Part shown: positions 35,565 to 46,632 of the stretch, piece after piece | Layout of the letters: the number at the start of each line of letters is the position of its first letter | How positions within the stretch are numbered: position 1 is the first letter of the stretch | DNA from: Tubulanus polymorphus | Lineage: Eukaryota; Nemertea; Palaeonemertea; Tubulaniformes; Tubulanidae | Length of the DNA stretch: 64,000 nt | NCBI RefSeq assembly: GCF_964204645.1 | Contig: NC_134031.1 | Span: forward strand, 18,535,307 to 18,599,306 | Direction of reading: 5' to 3' | Notes under the pieces: generated by a model | What the model saw: only the letters and a program-made list of their open reading frames with translations | Told to the model about the DNA's origin: nothing | Databases searched by the model: none | Translations under genes and position numbers: made by a program

Positions 35565-38500
35565 ATGACAACTACTAAGGAGGCCATAATTTGCTGCAAC
35601 AATGATGATGACGAGCAATCGTTGGAAAACGACAAAGTCGTCAATGACGCACCGCCACCGAAAGCTAAAGAACAATGGGGCAAAGAGATCGACTTTTTTC
35701 TGTCTTGTATTGGATACGCAGTTGGTTTGGGTAATGTTTGGAGGTTCCCGTATCTATGCATGCGCAATGGAGGCGGTGAGTAATGCATGTCAGAATAGAC
35801 GACAGCACGGAGGGTGTCATTCATTGCTCGTTGATTATCTATTTTGCGTGCAATATCTCTCCTCAAATGGCTGTAACACTAACATAGAAAAAACAAGTGA
35901 TTTACACAATCAGAGATCAGGTTCACAGTTCCACAATCATTTTCGGGTAAATTTGACTCAAGAATTTAATTAGTTCATTCCTAAAGTTTTAACTCTGGAC
36001 TGAGTAAAATCTTTTCAAACTGTGGAATTGGGTCCTGCTTAACGGAACCATCTAGAGTTGATGGTTAAATGCTTTAATCTTAGAGTCAAATTCTAATCAA
36101 GAGCTATGAAACCTGTGGTTGTTTAGTTATTCAGCATTAGCCCCCGGCTCTGTTGTTATTGTTCGAGCTTCAAATTCTTCCACGATTTTATCATTTTAGG
36201 AGCGTTTCTGATACCGTATTTTACGTTCATGTTCATTGCGGGGATGCCTCTATATTTCCTCGAGCTTTCTATTGGACAATACTCAGGGAAAAGCCCGCTG
36301 GCCGTTTTTGATATAAGTCCGGTTTTTTCAGGTAGGTTACTGTTACGAACTGTGTGAAATATTGAGCCAATACCTTAAGATAATAACTGTATAGCACTGT
36401 AGAGTTTTTCTTCAACTTCATCGATGCAGTTAGGTAGTTATAATTCAATTGCTTCCAATCTATTGTCTCATCTCTACGGAACCCTTTGGATTCTGAGATT
36501 CAGAATTGATAACACATTTTGAAAGAGTCTGAAACATGTGCTGTTCTCTAAATCAGACTGTAGGTGCAGTTTTCGCTAACCATAAAATGCTGGTGAACAT
36601 CATTTTAGATGATACAGGTGCTAGACAAAATTACGGATTATCATAATCATTATCATAATCGATACATTATCGACTAGACTAAAATAAATATTTTGCATAC
36701 ATTAACATATTCAATGATCCTTGATGAAATAGAACAAAAAGTATGATGAAATATCAAGCTACAACCCCCAGTTGATCGGCGGTTTCGAAGCTTAGATTAA
36801 CTCCGAAACCGCCAGACAATAAACTCTTGGATATAGAAAAAATTAACCCCAATCAGTCACTTACCGGTTCAGACTGGTTGTAAGATTGTTTGAATGAACC
36901 GGAACCGAATTTCTCAATTATGTACTTCGATTTGAAAGAAATTCTGAAATTCCTGTTTCGATCCCGGCAGCCGTGCCGGTCTTTGTAAGGGACACTAAAA
37001 TCATAAACAAAAATCAAACAAAATCGACCAATCAAATAATTATAGGGTTAATCCTTATTAAAGTATATATGATTAAAAATTGTGGGTTTCTACTGAACTC
37101 TAAATACTGAGATTAATATCAGTCTTTCAGTTCATGATGAAATATCGTTGTAGGACTTGGCTATGCAATGGTGATTGAATCACTCATATTCACAGTTTAT
37201 ACAAACATAATCATAGCGTGGATCATGTACTACCTGGGGATGTCGTTTACGAGCTGGATTCCCGTGTGGGGGCGCTGCGACAACGCCTGGAACACGGAGA
37301 ACTGTATCGTAACCGGTGGAGATCGAATGAACCCGAATTCAACAACATCGACGAATTACAGCTCGACAACTAATCAATCAACCGTTACTACAGCCGCATC
37401 CAGCTTCCGTATCTTTCACCATGGCAACGATTCGTTCTTGCCCTCCAATACATCGAATACATCTGTTCTAGGAAAACCGATGTCATCAGGAGAGGAATTC
37501 TGGCAGTAAGTGAAAAAATCGTTCCCCGTCTTGATCTTGTAAAATACTTACCATGATAGATATAGTAGAATAAGAACGATTCTCGTTGGAGATAAGATTA
37601 ATCGGAGTAAAAGTAAATTGAAAACAGGTTGCTAAGATGAAGAAGATAACCGGCCTTGACCTTGAAAAAAAACTTCAAATTTGAATAAACTCAACCCAAA
37701 AAAATGTTTAAAAAAACTAACTTGAAAGTTAATCGACGTCTTGAAAATAGCATTATCTAAGCGTTGCTTGGACCGATATGGTCGACAATGAATAGTACAT
37801 GTTCCCTCGGCAGGGATGCGAACCTGATGGCATCTAGACCCAGCCACGGCACGAAACCCTGCCACACTAGACCGGTTTAGCGCACGAAAGTCACTGAGGC
37901 AAATTTCACGGATGAACTGTGAATTAAAAAATCCGGGTTAAAAAAAAAACAGTAAAGTAATTTTGGATATGAATATATTGAGAAGCAGTCTGACCCGATT
38001 ACTGATGACGTAATGCACATCCACTCTCACAATATCCTATTTGCAATTAAAAAACTTTAAGTATATGAAAATAAACCAAAATAAAGAGCCATGAAATGCA
38101 TTTCCAATATTCGCAATTGTAATCGTTATTTGAAACACCAATTTCGATGACGTAGTGCACATGGATTCGCACACTATCCTATGATTGACCCTGTATAGCA
38201 GTATATGATATTTTTGTAACGGTTTTTACGGCGTCGGATAATTTAGATTTGCACGTTCTAGATTTGTGTTAAAACTGAGAGCTATTGTAGAAAACTTTGA
38301 TACAAAGGTTACCAGGATGATACAACTATTTAAGATGAAAAGATAAATCAAAGAGAATCTGTTTATTGTTGAGAACTGTGTACTCAATAAGGGCTCGTCT
38401 ACGAAATGGCGATGAACAAGAAATGGCTAGATGTATTCTACGTGAAAGCAGTAAAGAATCTTAGTTGCTGAAACTATTTTAGTAAAATTTCCCCTAACTC

Positions 38501-41500
38501 TCTACGTGTAATACACCAGACGGGAGACGAAATAAAGCTGAACGCACGAATGAAATAACGCATAATACGATGATGGTAGTAATATTTGTCACGATTTGGT
38601 GATAATCAGCTTATTTACTTTTTCATCGCTGAATCGAGCGGTAACGCAATAATTATATGGCAGTTTTTTGTCGCATGAAATCCTATGTCAATACAGAAAG
38701 AAAAGCTTTCGAAATGATTCCGCGCGCTTATGATCTAATCTGATGTTTTGACTAGATCCTAATATCCACATTCAGGAATACAAAGGATTGTCGAAACATT
38801 GTTAAAGTACCTCATTAGCTGATCGAAAAATTTCCGTTACAATAATGCTATATGCATTGATAACAGTATGCGATATTTATGGGGTTCTGTGTGAGTCGAT
38901 GTGCACTACGTCATCAATCTTGGCGTTTCAAAATAATGATTACAATAATTGTGAATTTCGGCAGTATTTTGTAGTTGAATACATTTATTAGCTCATATAG
39001 AATGTTTGTGTTTTAATTGTTATTCAAGAGGATGTGTCAGCAACTAATCGGGGCTAGACTGGTTGCCGGTTGATTCCATTCACTTATTGATATATTCAAA
39101 TCCAAAATAACTGTATTGATCCTTAATATTATATTGTTTATATCATATTATTTATTGTCGACAATATTGAGTAATATGTGTGTTATTTTACAAGGCATCA
39201 ATAAACTTTCAAGTTAGTTTTCTTGTATCTTTCAAAATGTGGGATTTTGTATTTTTGGCTCTTTATTTTTGCCTAAATTTACTTGATAAGAATAGATTAT
39301 GATGGTCTTCTATACTTTGAAATTCGTATGTTCACTGTATTATTACAGATATAAAGTTCTGGAGCTTACGGATGATATCGGGAATCTAGGCGGCTTCCGT
39401 TGGGAGCTTGTCGTCTGTTTGTTAGCCACGTGGGTTATCGTGTTCGCGTGTTTATGTAAAGGCGTCCGATCGTCAGGAAAGGTAATAAAACCGTTAGACG
39501 ACAATGTACTGACCTACAGAACTCCATCCTAGCCTGCCAGGGTTTGGTTTCCGCGCTTACACAAGCGCGAGCTTTCGGCGGGCAGCAACAAAATCCTGGC
39601 AAGCGACAGAACTCTTCATTGTGATAGAATATCAAACAAGTGATCATCGGATTCCTTTGTTTCCAGGGCTCAGTTTTATGAATAAGTTGAAGTTTTAAAC
39701 GGTTAGGTTTGAAATGTAATTCTCATTTTTTGAAGACAAAGAAACTGGGCCCAACTGAAAGTTACGGCTTATACAAATTAATTGATAATAATACTTGTGT
39801 TTATTCTAAGGTGGTGTACGTGACGGCTACCGCTCCGTATTTGTTCCTGATCGCTTTGTTAATAAGAGGTGTCACTTTACCCGGGTCTTTGAACGGTATC
39901 ATGTACTACGTCAAACCGGATTGGAGTAAACTTCTGTCATTCAGGGTGCGTATTTTGTCTACTTTACGGTTCCTGTTCGGTAAATAGTGTAAATGTTGTT
40001 TTGATATCATCGCTGGGAAATTGCCAAACAGTCGAATTGTACATGGAAAAGTTCTTGTAATTTCAATGCAATGGAATTTATCAAGATTATCATAAAATGT
40101 CGTAAGTGGAGAAAGCGGTGCACAAAACGTATCGGGTAATGGCTCTAAAACCGGTGCAGCCCCTAATCCCAACATATTTAGGCCCGTTTCGAGGACAGCG
40201 CTTTATTCCAAAATGGCACAAATATGTTTGGCAAAATGCTCGAAAACACTATTAACGCCAACCAAAGTTTTCCCGACCTTACCCTAGACTCAAACCCACA
40301 ACCTCCGTTAGTGTCAAGTTAGTGCCCTAACTACAGTGATTGAACTGTAACTCAGGATTTGTCTGGTCAGTACGGTGATCGTTTGGCTGACAGTAGTGAC
40401 TCGTATCGTTGACCCAATCAGTGTTTTCTAACGGACCAATTGGTAGGAACTTTCGAAGATAGTTCCGGTATATTTCCACCGAAAAGGTATTTTTCTTTTA
40501 GGGAAAACTAGAATGTTAACAAACTCATGTATAAAACAATTCCAGAATATCTTTTTTCAATACTGATTATAATGTCGGACCATATGTAAATTTCAAAATT
40601 GTTTCGCCTAATAGAAATGGGCGCTAAAGGCTTCAGGGGGTTTCGCGGGAGCAACCCCTTGATGCCATGAAAATAATTTTTTTAGATATGGTCGGAAGCT
40701 TGCTTGCAAATATTCTACTCCCTCGGTGCAGCGTGGGGTGGCCTCATTACAATGGCTAGTTATAACAAATTCAATCACAATATATACAGGTTTGTTTTAG
40801 GTTATTTCAAGGTATAGAATTCGGTATCTATTTCTCACAAAATCGTGGCCTAAAAATTACTGTGAATTTGACGCAGCTGTTTAAAATATTGGACATCGTG
40901 TGCTGCTAAAAAATTAAATTAAATCCTTTTAGATTGACAGTGCTTCCAGTTAAAAAATAGTATTTTTTCGTTGTAGCTAGTTTAAAATGCCACAATTCAA
41001 AGAATTACTTACATTAGTTTCTTCTGGTGTTCATCAGTCTAAAATTGAGAGCTTTTTTGGACCGACGAAAGGCAGTATAGAAAATGCCGGGAATATTTCA
41101 ATTTTTTAAAAAACTAAATTAAATTCAGTCATTTATACGTGTATTTATATTTTCACGGATATTGGGATATCGTTATTCGATAACTGTTTCATACATCGCA
41201 ATTACTTGAACCGAAAAAGTGTTTTTCGCTATTTCAGGGATGCGATAGTGATACCTTTTGTAACATGCGGCACAAGTTTCTTCGCTGGATTCGTCATATT
41301 TAGTGTGATTGGTTTCATGGCTCACGAAGCGAATTTACCTGTAGAAGAAGCGGTCACCTCGGGTACGTTTTGCAGGACTGTTTAGGTCTAGTGATTCAAG
41401 ATTTTGCGACCCAATTATCTTAAGATTTCTACATTTATATTGGTTCTTGGGCTTCCATGAGACCCATATTCTCGTATATACTGTATGTCTGCCGTTCTGT

Positions 41501-44500
41501 CTGGGGACTGTCTTCAACTACTTAGCTTCGTTTATTGCGGGACGATGTTGACGAAACTTGACTATAATGATAGTATGGGGGTCTGTGCAGTGCAGGGAAT
41601 GGGCCCAGTGCTCAACTCAATTAATTACAGTGACATGACCTTAAACTGAAGTCAAAATTAAGAAAATCGTCGAAACAAATTTTGCTCTTGGTCCTAGAAA
41701 CAACATATCCAAAATGCGATGGGAACGAACGTATGGTAAATTTGGGAGTTCGAGTTTGAGGGTAAGAACCGTTATCGCCTATGGCTTGTTTTCCTCTATG
41801 ATTTACACAGGTCCAGGTCTGGCGTTTATCGCGTACCCGATGGCTCTAGCTAAGATACCCGGCGCGCCCATCTGGTCGGTGATGTTCTTCTTGATGTTGT
41901 TCACAATAGGATTGGATAGTCAGGTAAATGTTTAGATTTCTGTTCACGCAAATCGTTACAAATCACATTTCTGATTTAAATCCAGATTTCTGTTCACGCA
42001 AATCGACTTTTCAACATTTTGAATTTCAGTTCGTTACGTTCGAGACTTTCATCAGCGCTTTCGTCGATAAATTCCCGACGATCAGAAAACGTAAAATGTT
42101 GTTCGTGATCGGTTCATCGATTGCCTGTTTTCTTATGGGTCTCATATTCTGTTCAAGAGTAAGTATATGTATATATCTGTACCGTGTAGTTGTCGGTTAG
42201 AACATCGAGATCAATTCATTAATGACTCAACTCAATTATATTATAAAAAGATCATAAATATTGTATGAGATTAACTTGAATTTTGTAATGAACACATGGC
42301 TCCCAAACTAACGCTTAATTTGATCCAGTTCCACGGATTTTATTCAGATTTTTTCCCGAACAAAATGGGCTTATCATCATTATTAATTCAGATTCGTGAA
42401 ACCGGGCCCAGATCTACCACGGATTTTATGTAAACCTAATTTATAAGAATAATCAAAATCCCGATCTATAAAATATCCAATTTCCAGCACCACGTTTATG
42501 CCTCGCGTACCACAGTAGCCTTCCTACTATCTCTCACCGAAACGCCCGTTACCAAAAGTTTCCAATTCAGAAGTTTTTTACTTAAGTTTCATTCAAGTTA
42601 AGATACTTACATAAGAAAAAAAACAAAGGTCGTACAAGATTGTCCAAGAGGGATCACCCTAAAAGAAAGCTCATCGGAAAACATGAACTCATTTTTTTTG
42701 AAATACAGAGAAGAAACTTATGAATTTTTGAGTTTTTTTAGGTATTAATAATTTCTGTAAAATTTCGGGGCAATTTGACATTTCAAGGAGGGGATGCGCA
42801 TTCGCTGCACCCTCCCCTTCGATCCGCCCCTGAAATACAACAGCACATAATATCAGATTAATGAAAGATGGTTTGTTTTCCGTTTTTAGGGTGGTATGTA
42901 CTGGTTTCAGCTGATTGATTGGTTCATGGCTCTGTTCACATTACTGTTAGTCGGAATCTTAGAATGTATAGTCATCACCTACGTTTACGGTAACCTCACT
43001 TTTCTATACATCCACTAATCAAAAACTATGAATCGATAGACAATATTGATAATCGCGATGAGATGTGATAAGTTGTAGAGATAATCATCGCTCTGTGGGT
43101 GGCTCCACTTATGAACGTCGGTGTGCGATCGAATAAAGATTATTGTTTGTATATTTGTGTATTTGATGCAGCATCGTCGGCTCTGCGCATATAGCCAATA
43201 TCAAAGGTCTAAACCTATCCTAGTATTTACCTAGGAAATAACTAAATCAAAGCTCCCTGGCGGCCCCGTTACCCAGCATTTACCCGAAACCAAATCAAAT
43301 CTCCGGCTCCTACCCCCCTCTCCTCCATTTTGCTCTCGGAATACATAAAATCAAAGCTCCCCAGTCCCATAATCCTAGCATTCCAGTGGTGAAATAACTG
43401 GTTACTCCTCAAGATACACACCGGGTTATCTTAATATTCTACTCTTAAACATCGGAAAACATCGTAAACGGTCTAAACATTTGGATACCGTGCAGTTTCG
43501 TAAACATGTATATAGAATCCAAAGTCTGGGAGGGGTATACATAGCTCAGGCGTAATAAACTCTATGTAACCTTTTGAGCACTTTGGTAGTGTTGCGTGTG
43601 TACGTAGTAAACCGCGGCCGGCGGATCGTTCCCTTAGTAACCGTCCGGGCTGCGGTTTCAATCAATGATGATATACGCTACGACGAATGTTTTTTATGAG
43701 TATAATTGAAAATCTAATAAAACGTGAACATCATTTTCTAAATCCCGACAGGAGTTGGCAGGATTTACGGCGATATAGAAACTATGATTGGTTATCGACC
43801 CTCGATTATATGGAAAGGACTGTGGGGTCTATTGACACCTTTAAGCCTACTGGTGAGAGACTACTTCCAATATTGTTCCCGTCGCTGTAAAACATGTAGA
43901 GGATGCCCCAAAAAGTGACCCATTTTCGACGAGTTATTTTGTCAACGATCGGATAAACTGATTTTATTGAAGATTTTGGCCAAAATAACCGTAGCGAATT
44001 AGATCAGCAACGTCGGTAAAATATTTAGAGATTGGTCGCAAAATGTGCGAGTTCAAAATACCATGTTAAAAATGCGATATCATTAAATTACGATGAAGGT
44101 CGCGATGCTCGGATATTTCATTTTCTACAGGGTTCAGTTTCACAAAAGAGTTTGACCAAGCTTAGACAAAAAGACTGTCGTGCACTGTTTAATCACATCT
44201 AGGCTTGTAACACTGTTCTATTTATTAATATCAATTCGGTCGTCTTCATACCATTCAAAATGCTGCTGCTCCTCGCCTTATTGTGCAAAAACGTAATTTC
44301 TATAGTATGATGCCAGTTTTTTTTTTCTAACTGCACTGGCTCATCTTCACCCGTCAAGGGATTCGAACCCACTACGCTAAAGCTGTTCCCCGAACTGGTG
44401 GAAGCGAGTTCGGGAGTGATACCGGGAACCTGGCAAGCGAGGATTGCACTGGCTACACTATTCAGAAACGCGGAGAGTTTAAAACAGTTGGTTTTAAAAG

Positions 44501-46178
44501 CAGTAATTGGTCTTTCCCTCTGTATATCAAAGAAATGTTGTCTCTTCATGGACCAAGTCGATACCTTCGATCCACAAATCCGAGTTATTTTGCCTCGTCT
44601 CGTGTACCTTTTGATATAACGTTTTTACGGGGGAAAGCTTTTGTCTAAATTCATGGAACAATCTACATATCAATTAACGCAGCTGTTGATGAATTTAAAT
44701 CTGGGTATGAAAATATACCTTTTTAAACAACATTCTATTAAAATATAACTGCAAAGCAGCGATATCGGGTTTTCTGCATGGCCTTGTTCGTATTCTTGTT
44801 TTTGTCTGGTTACTGTCGACCACGATTGCTTGTATGCTGACGGAGCCGAACAATGCTATGAAAATGATCGGAATTTTGAATCCTCTTCAACGGTCAACAC
44901 GGTTGCTGTTGATGAATTTAAATCTTGGTATGAAAATGTACCTTTTTAAACAACATTTTATTGAATTAGAAGGATGAAGTATTTGGCACAGGCCGAAAAT
45001 GCTCGTGCAATGGCTATGCTGTTGGTTTCTTCGGGATTTCAGTGAGGACAACAATTCAACCTCAACTGTTTTAAGCTTAAACTTTTTCGTGAAAATTGAC
45101 CTTGTTTTGAATTTGAGAATACGTGCATAATTTGCGACCGATATTTAACTTGCGTTAGTTTAATCATATCCTAAATCTAATCCCTAAAAGTTTTCAGTAA
45201 AATCAGTTGATTTTACACTGAGAAAATACTTGTCAAAATGCGGTGCACTTTTTGGAATACCCGATATATTATAAAGTAGTACATCAAAGTTGTTGTTTTT
45301 TTTCGACGGAAATTCCACTGTTTATTGACCGTGAAAGAATATTCAATTCCTCATAGGTCACGCATAGACAGGAGATTATTCGTACATACAGACAAAAAAA
45401 GGCTGTTTTCTTTCCTTTTGTTCAGATATTCTTGACCTACGTGCTGGTAAAACAGGTTTGGCCCTATTACGGCACGTATAGATACCCTACTTGGGCGATT
45501 GGTATTGGTTGGCTGATCGCTTTCGTATCGGCGGTACCTATCCCGTATTGTATGATAAAACAGATCTATCTTGCACCGGGGACATTTAGACAGGTAATTA
45601 ATTGAAATTCAAAATACGCCACGAAATTGTTTTGTTCTGGTGCCAAAAACGCGGATTATCCCCACGCGACCTTTAAAAACCTAGGACAGCAGTGTGAAAT
45701 GTGTTGTCATCATCCGTGACACTTGAAAAGATAACTTACGAATCATGTACAGGAGATAAGCTAATCCTGTTACTGATAGAAGTTGCGAAAAAAATCCCCT
45801 TCCCCTGAATGGGACTGAACAGGTTGAGAGAAAAGGTTGAACTCAGTGAGCTGAAGGTAATCTGTTGATAATACACTGCTGATGCTCAGCAGGTTGAGAA
45901 AGAAACCTTGAACCTACCACGCCCTTGACCTTCAGCAGATTAGAGACCTCAAACCTGTACAGGGGATCGAAATATCTCCCTCTCTTTGGGCAGGAAACAT
46001 CCATTTTTGTTATAAGAGGGAAAATGTTGATGAAAATGTCGTCTTTTTTCAGCGATTTGCTCGTTCATCTCGTCCGGCGCCGACCTGGGGCCCGAATATC
46101 GTTAAGGAACGAATCGACGACGAAAAACTGATAATTCCAACATCGAATTCATTTATTCTCACAAAAATATCCAAATGA
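35565..46178 (+). CDS. SLC6 neurotransmitter:sodium symporter, copy 2 (glycine-transporter-like)
   Basis: Thirteen exons: 35565-35775, 36200-36331, 37154-37505, 39349-39481, 39811-39945, 40686-40789, 41238-41362, 41811-41923, 42030-42158, 42890-42989, 43752-43852, 45426-45593, 46053-46178; 642 residues. Exons 2-12 have exactly the lengths of copy 1 and all phases agree. The same landmarks are present: [15 protein letters not shown] in TM1, EL2 disulfide cysteines and several sequons, SLGAAWGG in TM6, CGTSFFAGF in TM7, GLDSQF in TM8, YRYPTW near TM11 and TWGPN in the tail. Like copy 1 it has Thr (131) at the TM3 tyrosine position and Thr (365) at the TM7 Asn position. N- and C-termini are unrelated to those of copy 1. 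Introns 3 and 11 hold mobile elements. It is probably an amino-acid importer at the plasma membrane; the substrate is not determined. Confidence 0.93.
36846..37060. repeat. Dispersed repeat, copy 2
   Basis: It matches 2509-2810 in order: caatcagtcacttacc, ggttcagactggttg, tgaatgaaccggaacc, tttgtaagggacact. It lies in intron 2 of SLC6 copy 2. Confidence 0.6.
37715..39219. mobile_element. 1.5-kb inverted-repeat element, non-autonomous
   Basis: The outer ends aactaacttgaaagtt (37715) and aactttcaagttagtt (about 39204-39219) are inverted. Inside, 38092-38215 and 38870-38962 are a second inverted pair sharing gatgacgtagtgcacat, and aaaataaagagcca (about 38080) pairs with tggctctttatttt (about 39256). 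The nested order is consistent with a large foldback transposon. No transposase frame is seen. A tRNA-like stretch with a reverse B box (gggatgcgaacc, about 37812) lies inside. It fills most of intron 3 of SLC6 copy 2. Confidence 0.65.
42770..42833. mobile_element. Solo end of the caggggcgga MITE family
   Basis: The string gatccgcccctg at 42821-42832 equals the right terminus of the element at 24432-24813; no matching left end was seen nearby. It lies in intron 9 of SLC6 copy 2. Confidence 0.45.
43899..45264. mobile_element. Tc1/mariner-like non-autonomous element (about 1.37 kb)
   Basis: The ends gaggatgccccaaaaagtga (left) and ggtgcactttttggaatacc (right) begin a long, diverged terminal inverted repeat of about 160 bp, with shared blocks such as aaactgattttattgaa and ggtcgcaaa. 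TA dinucleotides flank both ends (43897-43898 and 45265-45266). No transposase is visible. The core holds a tRNA-derived SINE-like segment and a 60-bp direct repeat (about 44690 and 44915). It sits in intron 11 of SLC6 copy 2. Confidence 0.7.
44310..44460 (-). mobile_element. tRNA-derived SINE-like sequence
   Basis: On the minus strand tgtagccagtgcaatcc resembles an A box and gggttcgaatccc is a perfect B-box core. The sequence ends in a run of A (t run near 44318-44326 on the plus strand). It does not fold as a real tRNA. It is nested in the Tc1/mariner-like element. Confidence 0.5.
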
Positions 46179-46245
46179 TCACCGTAATTAGTTAGCCGTA
46201 GTAATTAATATGCACACATATCTATAATTTCTTTTTCTAGCATTG

Positions 46246-46251
46246 AATAAA
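46246..46251 (+). terminator. Polyadenylation signal AATAAA of SLC6 copy 2
   Basis: AATAAA lies 68 bp after the stop at 46178; T-rich sequence follows directly. Confidence 0.75.
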
Positions 46252-46632
46252 GTTCTTGGGTTGTTTTTTTTCTTGTATATATTTCGATTGTTTTCGTTGA
46301 TTGTGAAGTCGGAATTATCACGAATTTGTGACTGTTCCGTTGCGCCGATTTTCATTACCATTGCCATTTGTCTTTTGGCGTTAATTTCCGTGAATTTAAA
46401 CCGTAACGGGCGTCATTCATTTACAACTGAGTAACCCCTTTGAGAGTTGAATGGATCTTGATTTACGTTAGTCAACCGGCTGGATTCCATGGTATTTTTC
46501 CACTGACTTGCCCTGGCGAATGATAGTTGCCGCGCAGTACAATACCGCTCGCTGGTTGCCAGACCTCAGAACTTGTTTGCACGTCACAGCTGTTAGACGC
46601 GCTTTCTGATAACTGTGTCAAACTATTTGATC
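46252..46632. other. Short intergenic region with the presumed SLC6 copy 3 promoter
   Basis: Only about 380 bp separate the polyadenylation signal of copy 2 from the ATG of copy 3, so the promoter and 5' UTR of copy 3 must be here, inside copy 2, or the genes are co-transcribed. No TATA box is evident. Confidence 0.5.

Noticed and set aside
37800-37880. tRNA gene on the minus strand (B box ggttcgcatccc)
   Set aside because: The arms do not pair as a cloverleaf and it lies inside a transposon-like element; a tRNA-derived SINE fragment is more likely.
46243-46434. Hydrophobic 63-codon frame between SLC6 copies 2 and 3, possibly a small membrane protein
   Set aside because: It opens with TTG, overlaps the polyadenylation signal of copy 2 and lies in the presumed promoter of copy 3; no independent support.
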